64,000 nt of DNA, taken from assembly GCF_030864355.1 (NCBI RefSeq), contig NC_083394.1, positions 186,001 through 250,000 of the forward strand, written 5' to 3'. Source of the DNA: Cutaneotrichosporon cavernicola. Taxonomy: Eukaryota; Basidiomycota; Tremellomycetes; Trichosporonales; Trichosporonaceae. A program made the translations under genes and the position numbers. The notes beneath the pieces are model-generated. The model did not search any database, was not told the DNA's origin, and saw only the letters and a program-made list of their open reading frames with translations. Shown here one piece after another: positions 45,244-56,208 of the stretch (position 1 is the stretch's first letter; the number at the start of each line of letters is the position of its first letter).

Positions 45244-45700
45244 GATGGTGTGGCTCCTTTTTCCGCGGAGATGTCTAGATGACAAAAGTCAGTCACTGTG
45301 GGGTGAAGAGGTTGTCGGAACGATAGGTTGGGAAAGGCAAGGCTCTGGTTGGCCTGATTGTACAGGGGGGGTTGATCGAGTCAAGAGACAAATTTCGGGC
45401 AAGGGCAAGGCCCGATTACCGCCGGTGGAGGTTGTCCACACTTTGTTTGCGGGGGGTGACTAACCTTAAATGCGGGGGGTCTTGGAATCTGCTGCTAATG
45501 ATGTATGGGTGAGAATCGCTTCACTCTTCATCATATTCAACAACACTCATATTACATCTCTCCTTTTACTCTTCACTCTTCACTCTTCATCCTTCATTCT
45601 TCATTCTTCTACTACTCTCATCCCCAACTAACACTTTCTCACTCTCCTCTGCTCTCACATCTAACTACACTCAACCTAATCAATCTTCACCAAAACTACC
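45244..45700. promoter_or_regulatory. Bidirectional promoter between ACO2 and DMC1
   Basis: The 457 bases lie between two start codons pointing away from each other. The DMC1 side has a pyrimidine-rich tract of TTCACTC, TTCATCC and TTCATTC units at about 45560-45615, probably its leader or a transcription-start region. The two halves have different composition, the ACO2 side being G-rich on the plus strand. Specific meiotic elements could not be assigned. Confidence 0.45.
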
Positions 45701-47536
45701 ATGTCCGACAACGGCGACGAGGTAAATCTCCAACCCCTTCACTCACCTTCCTCACCATGAACACCTCGTTTCCCCGACCTACCGACAATGATTCCACCTT
45801 CCCTCACTTCGCACCTCGCGCTAACACTGCACAGGAGAACGTCTTTGGCTACGAGGCAGGCTTACTGGATACCGTAGAGCTAACCCAGCAGTCCGTCGAC
45901 GAGCTCCAGGCCCATGTGAGTCACCTTCCTCGCTCCCACCTTCCCTCCGCCTACAGGTGGCAACACCGAATCACCTTCCTCCTGCTTGTCTCTGACTGCC
46001 AAGGGCATCAATGTCTCGGACATCACCAAGCTCAAGGCCGCTGGCATTGTTACGGTCCTCGGCGTCGCTCAGACGCCCCGGAAGAATCTCGCCAAGATCA
46101 AGGCACGTATCCATTTGAGTAATACTGACACCCAGGGTCTCTCTGAGGTGCGATCGAGTCGACGAACGTGCTAACTGCGTGCAGGCCAAGATCGAGAAGC
46201 TGAAGGTGGGCCTACTGCATTCAGAACTAGCTCACCCAAAGGAAGTCAGCCAGAAGATGCTGGTAAGCTACCGCCTTCCTTCGCCCTCTCACTTCTGCCA
46301 CCGGCTTTCTCCAGCGCCGCCGAAGTTTCGGACCGCCGCGCGTCTGTCATCTACATCACTACAGGCTCCAAAGCTGTCGACTCAATGCTGGGGGGCGGGG
46401 TTGCTACCCAGAGCATCACTGAGGTGTACGTTTGCTAGTCGATGTGTGAACACAGGCTGAACCCTGCAGGTACGGCGAGTTCCGTACAGGCAAGACCCAG
46501 CTCTGTCACACTCTCTGCGTCACCACCCAGCTTCCCGATGAACAGGGCGGTGCCAGTGGTCGTGTGGCCTATATCGACACAGAGTTAGCTTGTGAAGGGC
46601 TTCATTCAGCTGACATTGTAGAGGCACTTTCCGCCCGGACCGCGTCCGTGCCGTCGCCGACCGCTTCGGCGTCGACAGCCAGATGGCACTCGAAAACATT
46701 CTTTGTGCCCGTGCATGGAGCTCTGAGCAGCAGTGCGAGCTCCTCCTCGAGCTCGCCGTCCGGTGAGCCTCCTACATCCTGACCTCCGACTGACTCGTAG
46801 GTTCGTCGAAGACCGCTCCTACAAGCTCATCATCGTCGACAGTATTATGAACCTGTTCCGTGGGTAATAACTGATAGTACAGTAATCTGACGAGTAGGCC
46901 AGGATTACTCTGGTCGTGGCGAGTTGTCCGAGCGCCAGCAGGTACGGTCAGGACATCACACTCTGCTAACGCCCTGAAACTGAACCAGTTCCTGGCACGT
47001 CTGCAGAAGCTAGCGGAGGAGGTGAGAATCGCTCTGACACCGTTAATTGCAGTTCAACGTCGCCGTCGTCCTTACCAACCAGGTCCAGGCCGATCCTGGA
47101 GTGGGTGACCGCGTCATTATTTCGCTGACCTTCAGGCTGCCGCGATGTAGGCACTAGGCCGCAGTGACACTAACGATCAGGTTCGCTGCCGCATCGAGTG
47201 CTAAGCCCGTCGGCGGTGAGTGAGGACACGAGCACGCTGCTGACTCACAGGTCACGTCCTCGCCCACGCGTACGTTCTCCGTCACCAACTGTCCCTGACC
47301 ACAGCTCTGCTACCCGGATCCAGCTCCGCAAGGGCCGTGGCGACGAGCGCATCGCCAAGCTCCAGGACTCGCCGGACATGCCGGAGGGCGAAGCGACTTA
47401 CTGCCTCAAGTCTGGGTGAGTGTTTCGACGCCTAAACCCCTCGCTTCCGCTAATGGTAACAGTGGCTGGGAGGGTGAGCTACGCTTGCTACGCTTACTAC
47501 GGAGCTCCCGCCCGTCCGCTAACGTCAGACACCTAG
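45701..47536 (+). CDS. DMC1: Meiotic recombinase DMC1
   Basis: Nineteen exons encode about 342 residues: 45701-45721, 45835-45915, 46004-46102, 46136-46147, 46185-46205, 46242-46262, 46298-46425, 46470-46583, 46622-46762, 46801-46859, 46898-46941, 46977-47021, 47053-47100, 47136-47146, 47181-47215, 47251-47269, 47305-47415, 47463-47473 and 47529-47536. RecA-fold motifs are [14 protein letters not shown] (Walker A), LIIVDSIM (Walker B) and [30 protein letters not shown] is the N-terminal domain. [32 protein letters not shown] is split over the end exons as in yeast Dmc1, setting it apart from RAD51. DMC1 catalyses strand exchange in meiosis. Introns 6 and 11 appear to end in TG, and intron 3 starts with GC. 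Exon 2 might hide a further intron. Confidence 0.88.
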
Positions 47537-48010
47537 GAGGCTTCGCGGCTCGATCGCGGGCTGTGTTAGGGCCCATTGTGTCGTCGTGTATCTATAGACC
47601 AATCTCTCTCTCATTTTCTCGCGGCATGCGCGACATTTGTTTATCGACGACCTCTGATCTGCACAAACCTGTATACGTATGAGGTATAGCTGTGACTGTG
47701 GTGGATTTTGCAGTGGCAACCGGACCCCCGGTGGCGACTACATCTGTCAGTATCTCTCTTGATGGGCTAGAGGAGGGGACGTGAGGCGAGGCACGTGACA
47801 ATAGGAATTGGTTGAAAGTGCCCTGTTGCTTGGTAGGGACTTTTTATACTTCGGAACTGGATAACTGGAAAGACAATTAGCATTAACGTAGGAACTCTGG
47901 GACGATGCTCAGAGGATCATCCGATTATTCACACCATCCCATTCGAAGTCGCGCTGACCGGGTTGTTGCTGTATCTAAGGGCATCTCAACTTCTTCTAGT
48001 ATAGTGGAAC
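47537..48010. other. Intergenic region downstream of DMC1
   Basis: The DMC1 3' flank. A splice-like fragment cannot be recognised beyond the TAG at 47534-47536. No other gene is supported. Confidence 0.45.
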
Positions 48011-48295
48011 ATGCATCACAATGGTACCCCCCGCGACCTCGGGGACTTCTGGTTCCGCGACACTGCGACGAATCAGGGCGCCTGGATCAACTCGACCGCT
48101 GAGGATATTACGCGTAACCTGCGCACAGATAATGCGGGGGCAAACACCAGCCCAAGTGCGTTTGGTATGAGCGACACGCGCGGGTTTGAGGACCGCACGA
48201 CGACGTCTAGTGTAGGCGCAGAGGCGCACTATGTCACGGTCATTTCGTGGGCGCCGACGTGTACCAGCAACAGACTGAGCGATGTATGCAAGTAG
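48011..48295 (+). CDS. Doubtful small hypothetical protein
   Basis: An unspliced frame of 94 codons starts at ATG at 48011. Codon choice and composition look coding (few rare codons, balanced residues such as GDFWFRDTATNQGAW and SDTRGFEDRTTTS), but no family is recognised, there is no signal peptide, and the reverse strand also has long frames. It may be the end of a decayed gene. I report it with low confidence because it is the best frame in this 1.2-kb gap. Confidence 0.25.
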   Translation: MHHNGTPRDLGDFWFRDTATNQGAWINSTAEDITRNLRTDNAGANTSPSAFGMSDTRGFEDRTTTSSVGAEAHYVTVISWAPTCTSNRLSDVCK

Positions 48296-48309
48296 GCGTG
48301 CGTGGGGTG

Positions 48310-48592
48310 GGGAGGGATGTGCTCGTCGCGGCAGTTGGACGTATTAAACCTCTTCATGGTCCCAGCGCTTCCCAGCCCAGCCAACTCGCGCCATGTAAGG
48401 ACCGTGTTCCGGTCCTCAATGTACTGGTCTATCGCATGAAGTTGTCAGCTTGGATGAGTGGCGTGAGCAGTTTAAAACGGTCGTTCAAGTTCGGGTGGTT
48501 CAAGAACGCAGGCGAGTCGGAAAGTAGTCAAACTGGAACAGGTCTACAACGATGTCTGTCTCCTCTGGGAAGGTGAAGTTGTAAACAATGAC
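48310..48592 (-). pseudogene. Possible decayed coding remnant
   Basis: On the minus strand three protein-like pieces lie in different frames, in order: VYNFTFPEETDIVVDLFQFD (about 48588-48500), FLNHPNLNDRFKLLTPLIQ (about 48505-48435) and IDQYIEDRNTVLTWRELAG (about 48437-48350). The pieces sit next to each other and look like one protein broken by frameshifts, but no family is recognised and splice sites could explain part of it. Treat as a hint only. Confidence 0.25.
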
Positions 48593-48736
48593 GTGTCATG
48601 TTGGCTGCCACGATGATAGAGCCAACCAAGCTCGGCGCCAAGTCACATTGGGTGGCCTCTATTCAGCCCTTTCCAACTCGACCTCAAACAACAACACCTT
48701 CCTCACGCCTCATCCACCACCCAGCCGAGACACGTT

Positions 48737-49147
48737 ATGAACAAGCGGCCGCACAGCGGCCTCGGCCTCCCCGCCAAGCCCATGGGCCCGCCGCAGGGCG
48801 GACCCGCGCCGCCGTATCCCGCGGGTCAACCGCCTCAGCAGCAGTACACGCCGGACCAGCACGCCGCCGCGTGGGCAGCTTACTATCAGGTGTGTGTCCA
48901 TCCGCCACTTGTCTCTCACGTTGGCTCCCTGTTCAAACGTGTATGAGGACGTCACTTACAGTAGGCCAACCCCCAAGCCGCTCAACAGGCGGGCTATAGT
49001 GGCGGTGGCGCTGCGGCGCAAGCCGACTCTTCCGCATCCAACCCCTATGCGAACTACGGATATGGTGCCGGCGCTTCCCACGCCCAGGGGTACTCCGGTC
49101 AGCAGCAGCAACCGCAGCAGCAGCTTCAGCAGCCGCCGCAGCAAGGC

Positions 49148-49180
<33 letters not shown>

Positions 49181-52145
49181 TACAACCAGCAGCCACAGGG
49201 CCATAATTACCAGCAAGGCTATGGCCAAGGCGGCTACAACGCGAACGCGGGATACAACCAGCAGCAGCAAGGCTACGGCAACTGGGGCGGTCAGCAGTCC
49301 CCTCCCAGCGCTGGGCAGTACCAGGCGCCTCAGAACCCTACGGCCGGTGGGTACACGCCCCAGAACAACCAGTACTACGGGCAGGGCCAGGGACAGGGGT
49401 CGTACTCGCCTTCGCCGAGCACGCCAGGTTTCCGCCCGCCCCAGAACCGTCCTTATCAACCGCAGCCTGGTGGACCTGGCCCAGGTCCAGGGCGCGGTGG
49501 ACAGGCGCGTCCGCCCGCAAGCGGTCCTCACCCTCCAGCTGGGGCTTCGCCGGGTGGGCCTGGTGGACCAGGGGCCTTCCCTCCCGCCAAGCGTCCCCGC
49601 TTTGACGGACCCGGAGGTGGTCCTGGTGGAGGAGGCGGCATGGCTCTTCGTCCTCCCAACGCCCGTCCTCCTCCCGGCTACGGCAGTGGTCTCGCACGCC
49701 CGATGAACGACCGCGGCGGTGGCGGCGGCGGGCGCGGTGGTGCGCCTCCTCCGCCGATCCCCCGCATAGGTTTTGGCGCGCCTCAGCAGCGTCCGCAGCG
49801 TGGCGGTATGCGCGGCGGTGGCCCGATGGCCCGAGGCGGTGGTATGATGGGCCGCGGGACATCAATCCGCCAGCGCGACCAGCGCGAGATGCGCCCTCCG
49901 CGCACGCAGCGCGTCGAGGTTTCTCCTCAGCAGGCGCGGAAGCGCAAGGACAAGGAAGCGAAGGAAGCGCGCACGACCATGACTGACTTCCGCATCGTCG
50001 GCATCGAGGTCAAGGGTCTCGACTGGAGCTGGGGACTTGTCGGCGAGCATGTCGTAGATGTCAAGGACGAGAAGTCCGACGACATCAAGTCCGAGACAGA
50101 GGTCAAGGAGGAGGTAAAGGAGGACAAGGCCGACGACAAGCCCGAGCCGGAGGCTGCCGTCAAGCCAGAACCCGAGGAAGAGGCTAAGCCCGGGTCTGAC
50201 GCCCCTGATAAGGAGGAGGCAACCGACACCACGGACGAGAAGCGCGGCGAAAAGCGCAAGGCTAGAAAGTCAAGCGTGGATGGTGGTGAGCTCTCTACCT
50301 GCCGCACCAGCTGATATCAGACGAGGCGCAGTCGCCTAAGAAGCGCTCGTTTATCCTGACACACAACAAGATCAACGCGCCTGGTGACGGGCCCTCGCCC
50401 GAGTCGAACCAGAACCGCTTCCGCATCTACTTCGAGTCGCCGCCTGAGCTCGACCGCGTCCCAAAGTCGGCAAGGCGGAACCCTAACAAGCGCTGGCGTC
50501 GTGAGTCGACCACTCTGGAGGAGACCGTCGTGGAGGAGACACACGAGGAGGCGCAGGGGCAAGGTGCCGACACGACTGAGGCCGCAACGGCCCAGCAGTT
50601 GAAGCACGACAGCGCCACCGACATGGCCTCGACGGTGGCCAATGGCAACAAGCCGACCGAGGAGGCTCCAGCTGAGGCTAAAACCGAGGCTCCGGCTGAG
50701 GCTAAGACCGAGGCTCCAGCTGAGGCTAAAACCGAGGCTCCGGCTGAGGCTAAGACCGAGGCTCCCTCTGAGCCTACTGAGCCCGCTGCTGCGCCCGCGA
50801 CTACAGAGCGCACGCCCGAACCTGCGTCAGAGGCAGTTGCTCCTGCTGAGAAGGAGACGCCTGCTAAAGGCGCAGAGGACAAGGAGGAGGCCGGCGATGT
50901 GTCGATGGTTACGGACGCTGGTACCGTCGAGGGTGCCGAGGGCGAGGGCGAGGAACACGAGCACACCGGCCTGACTGGCGCCGAGGCGTCAGCGGCCGAG
51001 GTGGAGGCTGCTCTCGTCGAGTCCGCTCAGAACGCCGCGTCTGCCTATGGCTCTCGCCAGAAGCCCCGCGCCCGTGGTTGGTCTACGAGCAGTATCGGCA
51101 GCGACGCCGAGACGGACATTACGGCACTGACTGGTGACGTGGCGCATCCGTCGGTCAACCGGGTGTCCGTGTTATACGAGGACAGCACGCGGAGGCTTGT
51201 GTTCGACGCCAGCGTGGTGCGGAAGATCCGCATATTCCGGTCCGAGGGTCGCATCGAGGTGGACGTGCAGCCACCGCAGGCGGCGAAGGAGGCTGAGGCC
51301 AAGGAGGGCGACAAGGAGGCTGAGACCGAGACCGAGCTCCCGAAGGGTGTTCTGGTGAGGGAGTGCGAGAGCTGGACTAACGTCAGGTCGAGGCGTACGA
51401 CTCAGCCGAGCAGCGCTTCATGGCAATTTCGCGCGAGAAGCTCGACGCGCTCTGGAAGGACGAAGAGGACAAGTCTCTCCCGCCATTACACCGTGTGTTC
51501 GGCTGCACCACGCCCGCAAAAGAGCCCATTACCCTCACGGTCTTCCTGAACAAGAAGAAGCCGCTGAGCGAGCCCAAGTGGTGCCGCACCAACCAGGCCG
51601 ACGAGTGGCTGTACGAGCAGTTTGGCCGGCGCGCAGCCTCCGAGGCGGGCTGGCGCGGAAAGCTCGAGATCATGGACCCGGATGCGGTAAGCTAAGCCTC
51701 CTACAATCTCTGCTGACATTAGCCACCGACGCTCGCCAACATCCTTGAGACCTGGAAGGGCGGATCCAACGTTGGTACAGCCGAACAGCGTAACGGCTTC
51801 ACTACGTCGCTGCTCGCCTCGCCCAACGACCTCCTCGAGATTCTCATCCGCCTCACGCGCGGTGACCGCAACCCAACTGCGGCGGTTGGCACGGGGCCGA
51901 CGAGCGCCAACGGTCCGCTCGCGACGGCAATCCGCCCTGACTCGCCATACGCCTCGCACCAGACGCACGTCTCGCTCGCCATCCTCGCGATGTACCGACT
52001 CACCACCGACTACGCAGAGCAGGCGGGCAAGACGGCGGCTCTCAACGACCAGATCGCCGACATTATTCGCTCTCTGCCCGCGCACATGATCCACCGCAGC
52101 CTCGAGGGGCTGTACAAGGAGTGGCTCGCCGAACGGCGAGGATAA
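48737..52145 (+). CDS. Prion-like, RGG-rich nuclear protein of unknown function
   Basis: Five exons (48737-48889, 48965-50285, 50321-51354, 51387-51686, 51723-52145) encode 1076 residues. The first about 300 residues are Gln-, Asn-, Tyr- and Gly-rich with QNQNQNQNY runs, a prion-like domain. A Gly/Pro/Arg-rich region with RGGG and GRGG repeats follows, typical of RNA binding and phase separation. Then comes a basic stretch (RKRKDKEAKEA), an acidic Lys/Glu-rich linker, and the repeat APAEAKTE. The C-terminal about 330 residues (from VSVLYEDSTRRLVFDASVVRKIRIF) look folded and are probably the conserved domain, but I do not recognise it. A role in RNA metabolism or transcription is likely. Introns are 75, 35, 32 and 36 nt, all in phase. 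Confidence 0.78.
50662..50757 (+). repeat. Four 24-bp coding repeats, as two copies of 48 bp
   Basis: Inside the prion-like gene, units of 24 bp coding EAPAEAKT occur four times at 50662, 50686, 50710 and 50734. Units 1 and 3 are identical, and so are units 2 and 4, while the two types differ only at third positions, so the latest event was an exact 48-bp duplication. Confidence 0.9.
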
Positions 52146-53124
52146 CCCAAAGGGAGGACACTCCACAGGGCCAGTGAGTGCCGTGCAGGCGCGTCCAGAC
52201 AGGTGTTACGTCGAGGTGCGGTGTGGGAGAGGGAGGAGACAAGAGGGAGGAGACAAGAGGGAGGGGACAAGAGGGGGAGAACAGAGAAACATGAGTCGAG
52301 GAAGGTGGGAGTTGTCTGGTGATATCGTGTTCCCTTCCATCACGCACCCGCGTTGCGCGGGTGTAATGCAGTCGTTTCCGAGCAGTTGTGGCGTGGAGAG
52401 AGGCGCTGAGGTTGGTCTCATCCGTGGGAGCCGGTGCAGTGTTATCCATCCTTCTTACTCGACGGTTCGGTGACAGTGACATGTGGACGGCGAATGTACA
52501 CCCACACCCACACCCTCACTGGCACTCTCTTACCGCACTCATGCTCGCATCGTTCGAGGAGACTGCGGCTGCAGGGCCGCACAGTCACTGAGCCGAAGCG
52601 AACAGAAATAACAGATCACGTCGACAGGGGATGACGGAGGAGGACAGACTGGAGATCGGGTGTTGATACACGGCGCCACAGCTGCTAGCATTTGTCGCTC
52701 ATCCAGCCAACTGCCACACAGCACAGCACACCACAGTGCGCCTTGCGTGCACAGGCGACATCTTGGCCTGGTAACCTCCTTTGCAGATCTGACGGCAGCC
52801 TGTTCCCTCAAGCTCGGGCAAAAGGTGAGTGCATCGCGTGACCTGCAAACTCGGATACTGCCTTGATTGTCTCAAACAACAACCGAACCGCCTAGCAGTT
52901 GCGCCACCTGGTCGCGGCCATGAGTGTGACAACGCACACACTGACTTTGGATTGACCCACTGAACTGACGCCACTCACTCTTGTACGGCCTGTACATACA
53001 CTCGATGCATACTGTGTTTTTCTACAAATGAACAACTTGTATTCACAATGCACACGCACGTTCCTACTGTACATCATCGGCTGTTTCTCTCATGAGGTCG
53101 TGCACTTGGGCGGGCGGTGATGGC
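52146..53124. other. Long convergent intergenic region
   Basis: The 3' flanks of two convergent genes. It contains a 14-bp tandem repeat (52231-52272). Frames longer than 60 codons occur on both strands but are of poor composition and not conserved. No RNA gene is seen. Confidence 0.5.
52231..52272. repeat. Three tandem copies of a 14-bp purine repeat
   Basis: GGGAGGAGACAAGA occurs at 52231-52244 and 52245-52258, followed by a one-base variant (GGGAGGGGACAAGA) at 52259-52272. This is a simple purine-strand repeat downstream of the prion-like gene. Confidence 0.85.
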
Positions 53125-55617
53125 TTAGTAAGCCCTGGCGGTGGAAAGGAGGGTAGGGGGAGGGGTAGAGATGCGATCCACACCAAGCGTAGACGAACCG
53201 CGCGACGCGCCCGGCGAGTGGAGGAGGGCTCTGGGACGGAAAGCTCTCGCCTGACCCTCGGGCATGGGGCCCGACGCCGCTCGCTTCATCGGAACGATGG
53301 CCGCAGTCGGGATGTGGCGGGGGAAAGTCCACGACGAGTACGCCGTGCCGAATCCTCCGGCTCGGGCCGCGGAACTCTCGCTGGGCAGCGGCCATGAGTA
53401 CTCGTACGCGGCGGCGTAGTTGAACGGTGGCGGTGTGGGACGCCCGAACTGGTACGGAGTCGAAAGGTTTCGCCACGTATCTATCGAGAGAGGAAGCGGG
53501 CGAGGCGCTGGCGCGAAGATTTGCTCAACCGCCTGGTCAGGGGTTGTTGGCTCATGCGGGAGCGCAGAGGACAAAGTAGAGAGGGAGTTGGATCTCGACG
53601 GCTGGAAAGGTTCGACCCAGGGATTCCAGGACGGCTGAGGAGACGGGTTGCAAGGCGATAGCTGCGTGGCTGGGTGTGGATCCAGACAAGGAGGCGTGGT
53701 TAAGACGGCATGGGTTGTTTGTGTGGTATCGGGGATGGGGATGCCTGAGGGGAGATTGAGATGAGCGACACCTGATGTGGTATCGGGGATGGGGATGCCT
53801 GAGGGGAGATTGAGATGAGCGACACCTGAAGGAATAGGAGCAGCAGGTGCCACGACCTTGTGATCGACAAGAATACAGGTCAACCAGTCGCGGATAGAGC
53901 GAAGGCGTGGCTTGGCTTCGGTACCGATCTGGCGGAGGATGGCCGTCGCCTGCGTCATGTGTCGCGGCTCTTCGACTCTGCCACTCCATATGGTCGCAAC
54001 GGGCTGGAGTTGGCACATTCTCCGGGTAGTCAGCACTCACAAATTGGCCATCGTCCTCGGCCATGGTGAACATGTGCCAGGTGACACCGATTGTCTGGAG
54101 ACCGTACACGATGCACGTTGCTTCCGTGCGGGGAGTGCACCATGCAGACTGGGCTTCAACCGCCTGCTTGTAGAGGCGAGAGTACATGGCGAGGCTGGTG
54201 CGCATTGTGCTGAGGAGACGTATGTAGCCCTGCGAGACGTCGTCGCATCGGCCAAGCGGCTCGACGAAGAGCCACGGAAACCATCCGTCCAGCAGCGTTT
54301 CTGAATCATCAGCCGCAGTGTAGGTGGCTGACTTACGTTGAGAGGAAGACCAAATGATGTTCTTCTCCGTCATCTTGGGCACGAGTGCAGGGCCACAGAC
54401 ACCGCGCTTCCCGTACGAGTCAAGCGAAACCTCGAACGCCTCACTGCGAAGACCCAAGGAGAAGCCACCGCCATGCTCGAACGGAGGGAGGTCTAGTATC
54501 TTGAGGACGTCACTGTCTAGCGGCTTATCGGTTCTCTAGTCAGCTATGGAGTGAGGATGTGAGCTCACCGAGTGGCAACGGCCGGCCAGTCCGTTAGTGC
54601 AGTCAGGAATCCCCGGAGGATGTCGTAGTAATCGTCAGCGGGTGCGAGGCGAGCGTCGCACGCGAAGACGTCGTGCATGGTACAGTGGGCGTGAGCCAGT
54701 GCCATTGCCGCCGGCAGGGAGTTGGTTGCACCGTAGCGGGCTGGGCAGGCGGCAATGGCACGTGTGGCACTCGCTGGACGGCCGCCTCCCTGAGGTCAGC
54801 GGGGGTTCATGATGGAAGTTCATCGTGTGTGGGATGAAAGTGGGGTGAGGGAAGGTGAGAAAGGTGACTAGAGGGAGGGTGTGTGGAGGGGCGTGCGTTG
54901 TTTGCTGCCGAGTCTCGCATGCGTGCGAACGACATTCCCATCCATGGACGGCACGGGTACGTTCAGGTGACTCACAGCGCTCAGAGCGGCCTCTCCAGCA
55001 TTGAGGACGAGACGGTCGCCGTATAAGATTGACTCGATGTAGGTGCCGCTGAGGATAGTCTTCTTCGTCTGGGTGCGGATCTCGTGGGCGGGGATGTGAG
55101 TGACGCCTCTACTGAACAGGGCGAGGAGGTGCTGCAGGGACTTTGCCTCGGTGCGACGGGTGGTGACGGATGTGGACGAGTTGGACATTGGGGCGACGGC
55201 CTTGCCGCTGCTAACCTTTCCCGCGTACGAATACTTCTCGAGGAGGGCCGGGAAGCCTGTCAAACTCTTGTGAGGGGAGGGAGGGGTGCACAGTATGGTG
55301 CTGGTTGCAGTCGAGGAAGAGACGGCGCGCGAGCTGCTCGAGGAAGGGAAGGTTGAGGTGGAGCCCGCAGAAACGGTGGAACGTTGGGAGGTGGCCGGAA
55401 GGCGGGGAAGGTACGGGGCTAAGGGAGAGTTGCTGGAGTGGTTGTCCTCTGTCGTTGACGGCTTGGTGTACGCGTCGGGGGACCAGTCGTCGTCCCACTC
55501 GCTACCGTTACCGAGGATACTGATGTCGTCGGCCTCGTCGGCCTCGTCGTCCTCGACCTCTGGGAGCGGGGTGGGCTGGAGAGCCCAGCGCTTGGCGCTG
55601 TCTGGGACGGAGATCAT
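53125..55617 (-). CDS. Large protein of unknown function
   Basis: Five exons (55617-54976, 54789-54569, 54533-54337, 54300-54041, 54003-53125) encode 732 residues. The link between exons 1 and 2 crosses a 186-nt intron with a GTGAGT donor and CTGACCTCAG acceptor; both sides are in phase and join VLNAGEAALSA to GGGRPASATRA. The N-terminal 130 residues are acidic and Ser/Thr-rich. The middle is helical and Cys-containing (MALAHAHCTMHDVFACDARLA, then FLTALTDWPAVAT). The C-terminal 290 residues are Pro/Ser-rich and probably disordered. An exact 54-bp duplication adds 18 residues (two copies of SGVAHLNLPSGIPIPDTT). No family is recognised. Without the long intron the gene would break into two unlikely pieces. 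Confidence 0.65.
53722..53829 (-). repeat. Exact 54-bp tandem duplication in a coding exon
   Basis: Copies at 53722-53775 and 53776-53829 are identical. The unit is in frame and duplicates 18 residues in the disordered C-terminal part of the protein encoded at 53125-55617. Perfect identity implies a recent event and likely length variation between strains. Confidence 0.9.
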
Positions 55618-56208
55618 GAAGAAGGTGATGTGGTGGACTCGGAGGGTAGTGGTGAGCCGAGAGAGAAGATGAGAGGAGACAGCAGAGAGGATGCGAGTAC
55701 GAGAGTGAAGAGAGAGAGAGAGAGTGTGTGTGTGTGAGAGAGAGAAAAGTGATGAATGAGTGGGATTGATGACCTTTTGATTAACTTGATGAGCGCGAGT
55801 AAACCAAAGAATGACGGTGGCAGTCGTGTTGCATTGTTACAATCCACACGAGGCAATGCCACCCCACATACACACCACCTTCCTTCCGCAATCCATTGTT
55901 ACTCACCACCTTGTCCGTCAACAATCCAGATCCAGAGCACCCTTTATACATTATCGTGCGTCAGAACCATTAGAGCATGATAGCCTTAGTAGACGTTGTG
56001 AGAATCCATAGAAATGCATCTTGGTGATGAAACGGTGACAACCTATGTGCAGATAGATGTCCAGGGAATGTCGTGGGCTGATCGTTCCGACCAACCATGT
56101 AGCAATGGTGTTGGTCTAATGTCCTATGTTGTATGACCCCCCGGCTCTCAGTCTCTTAAACAATCAGTGACCTCTAGCAGGCTTGGGATCCAAGATTACG
56201 TGGGCCGT
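55618..56208. other. Intergenic region with an AG/TG microsatellite
   Basis: The upstream region of the unknown protein and the 3' flank of the GMC oxidoreductase. A GA and GT repeat array lies at about 55709-55746. No coding or RNA gene is supported. Confidence 0.5.
55709..55746. repeat. AG/TG dinucleotide microsatellite
   Basis: About seven AG units are followed by TG units and more AG units (55709-55746), just upstream of the coding start at 55617. It would be transcribed in the 5' leader of that gene or lie in its promoter. Confidence 0.75.

Noticed and set aside
45701..47536. Reading the recombinase as RAD51.
   Set aside because: The ERQQKLNQ, ADPGAAA and [20 protein letters not shown] motifs fit Dmc1 better. 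RAD51 normally has a longer N-terminal region and different residues there.
54635..54823. Separate start for the gene at 53125-54823.
   Set aside because: The 186-nt intron joins it in phase to the upstream coding region ending at 54976, and the short leader has no clean start.
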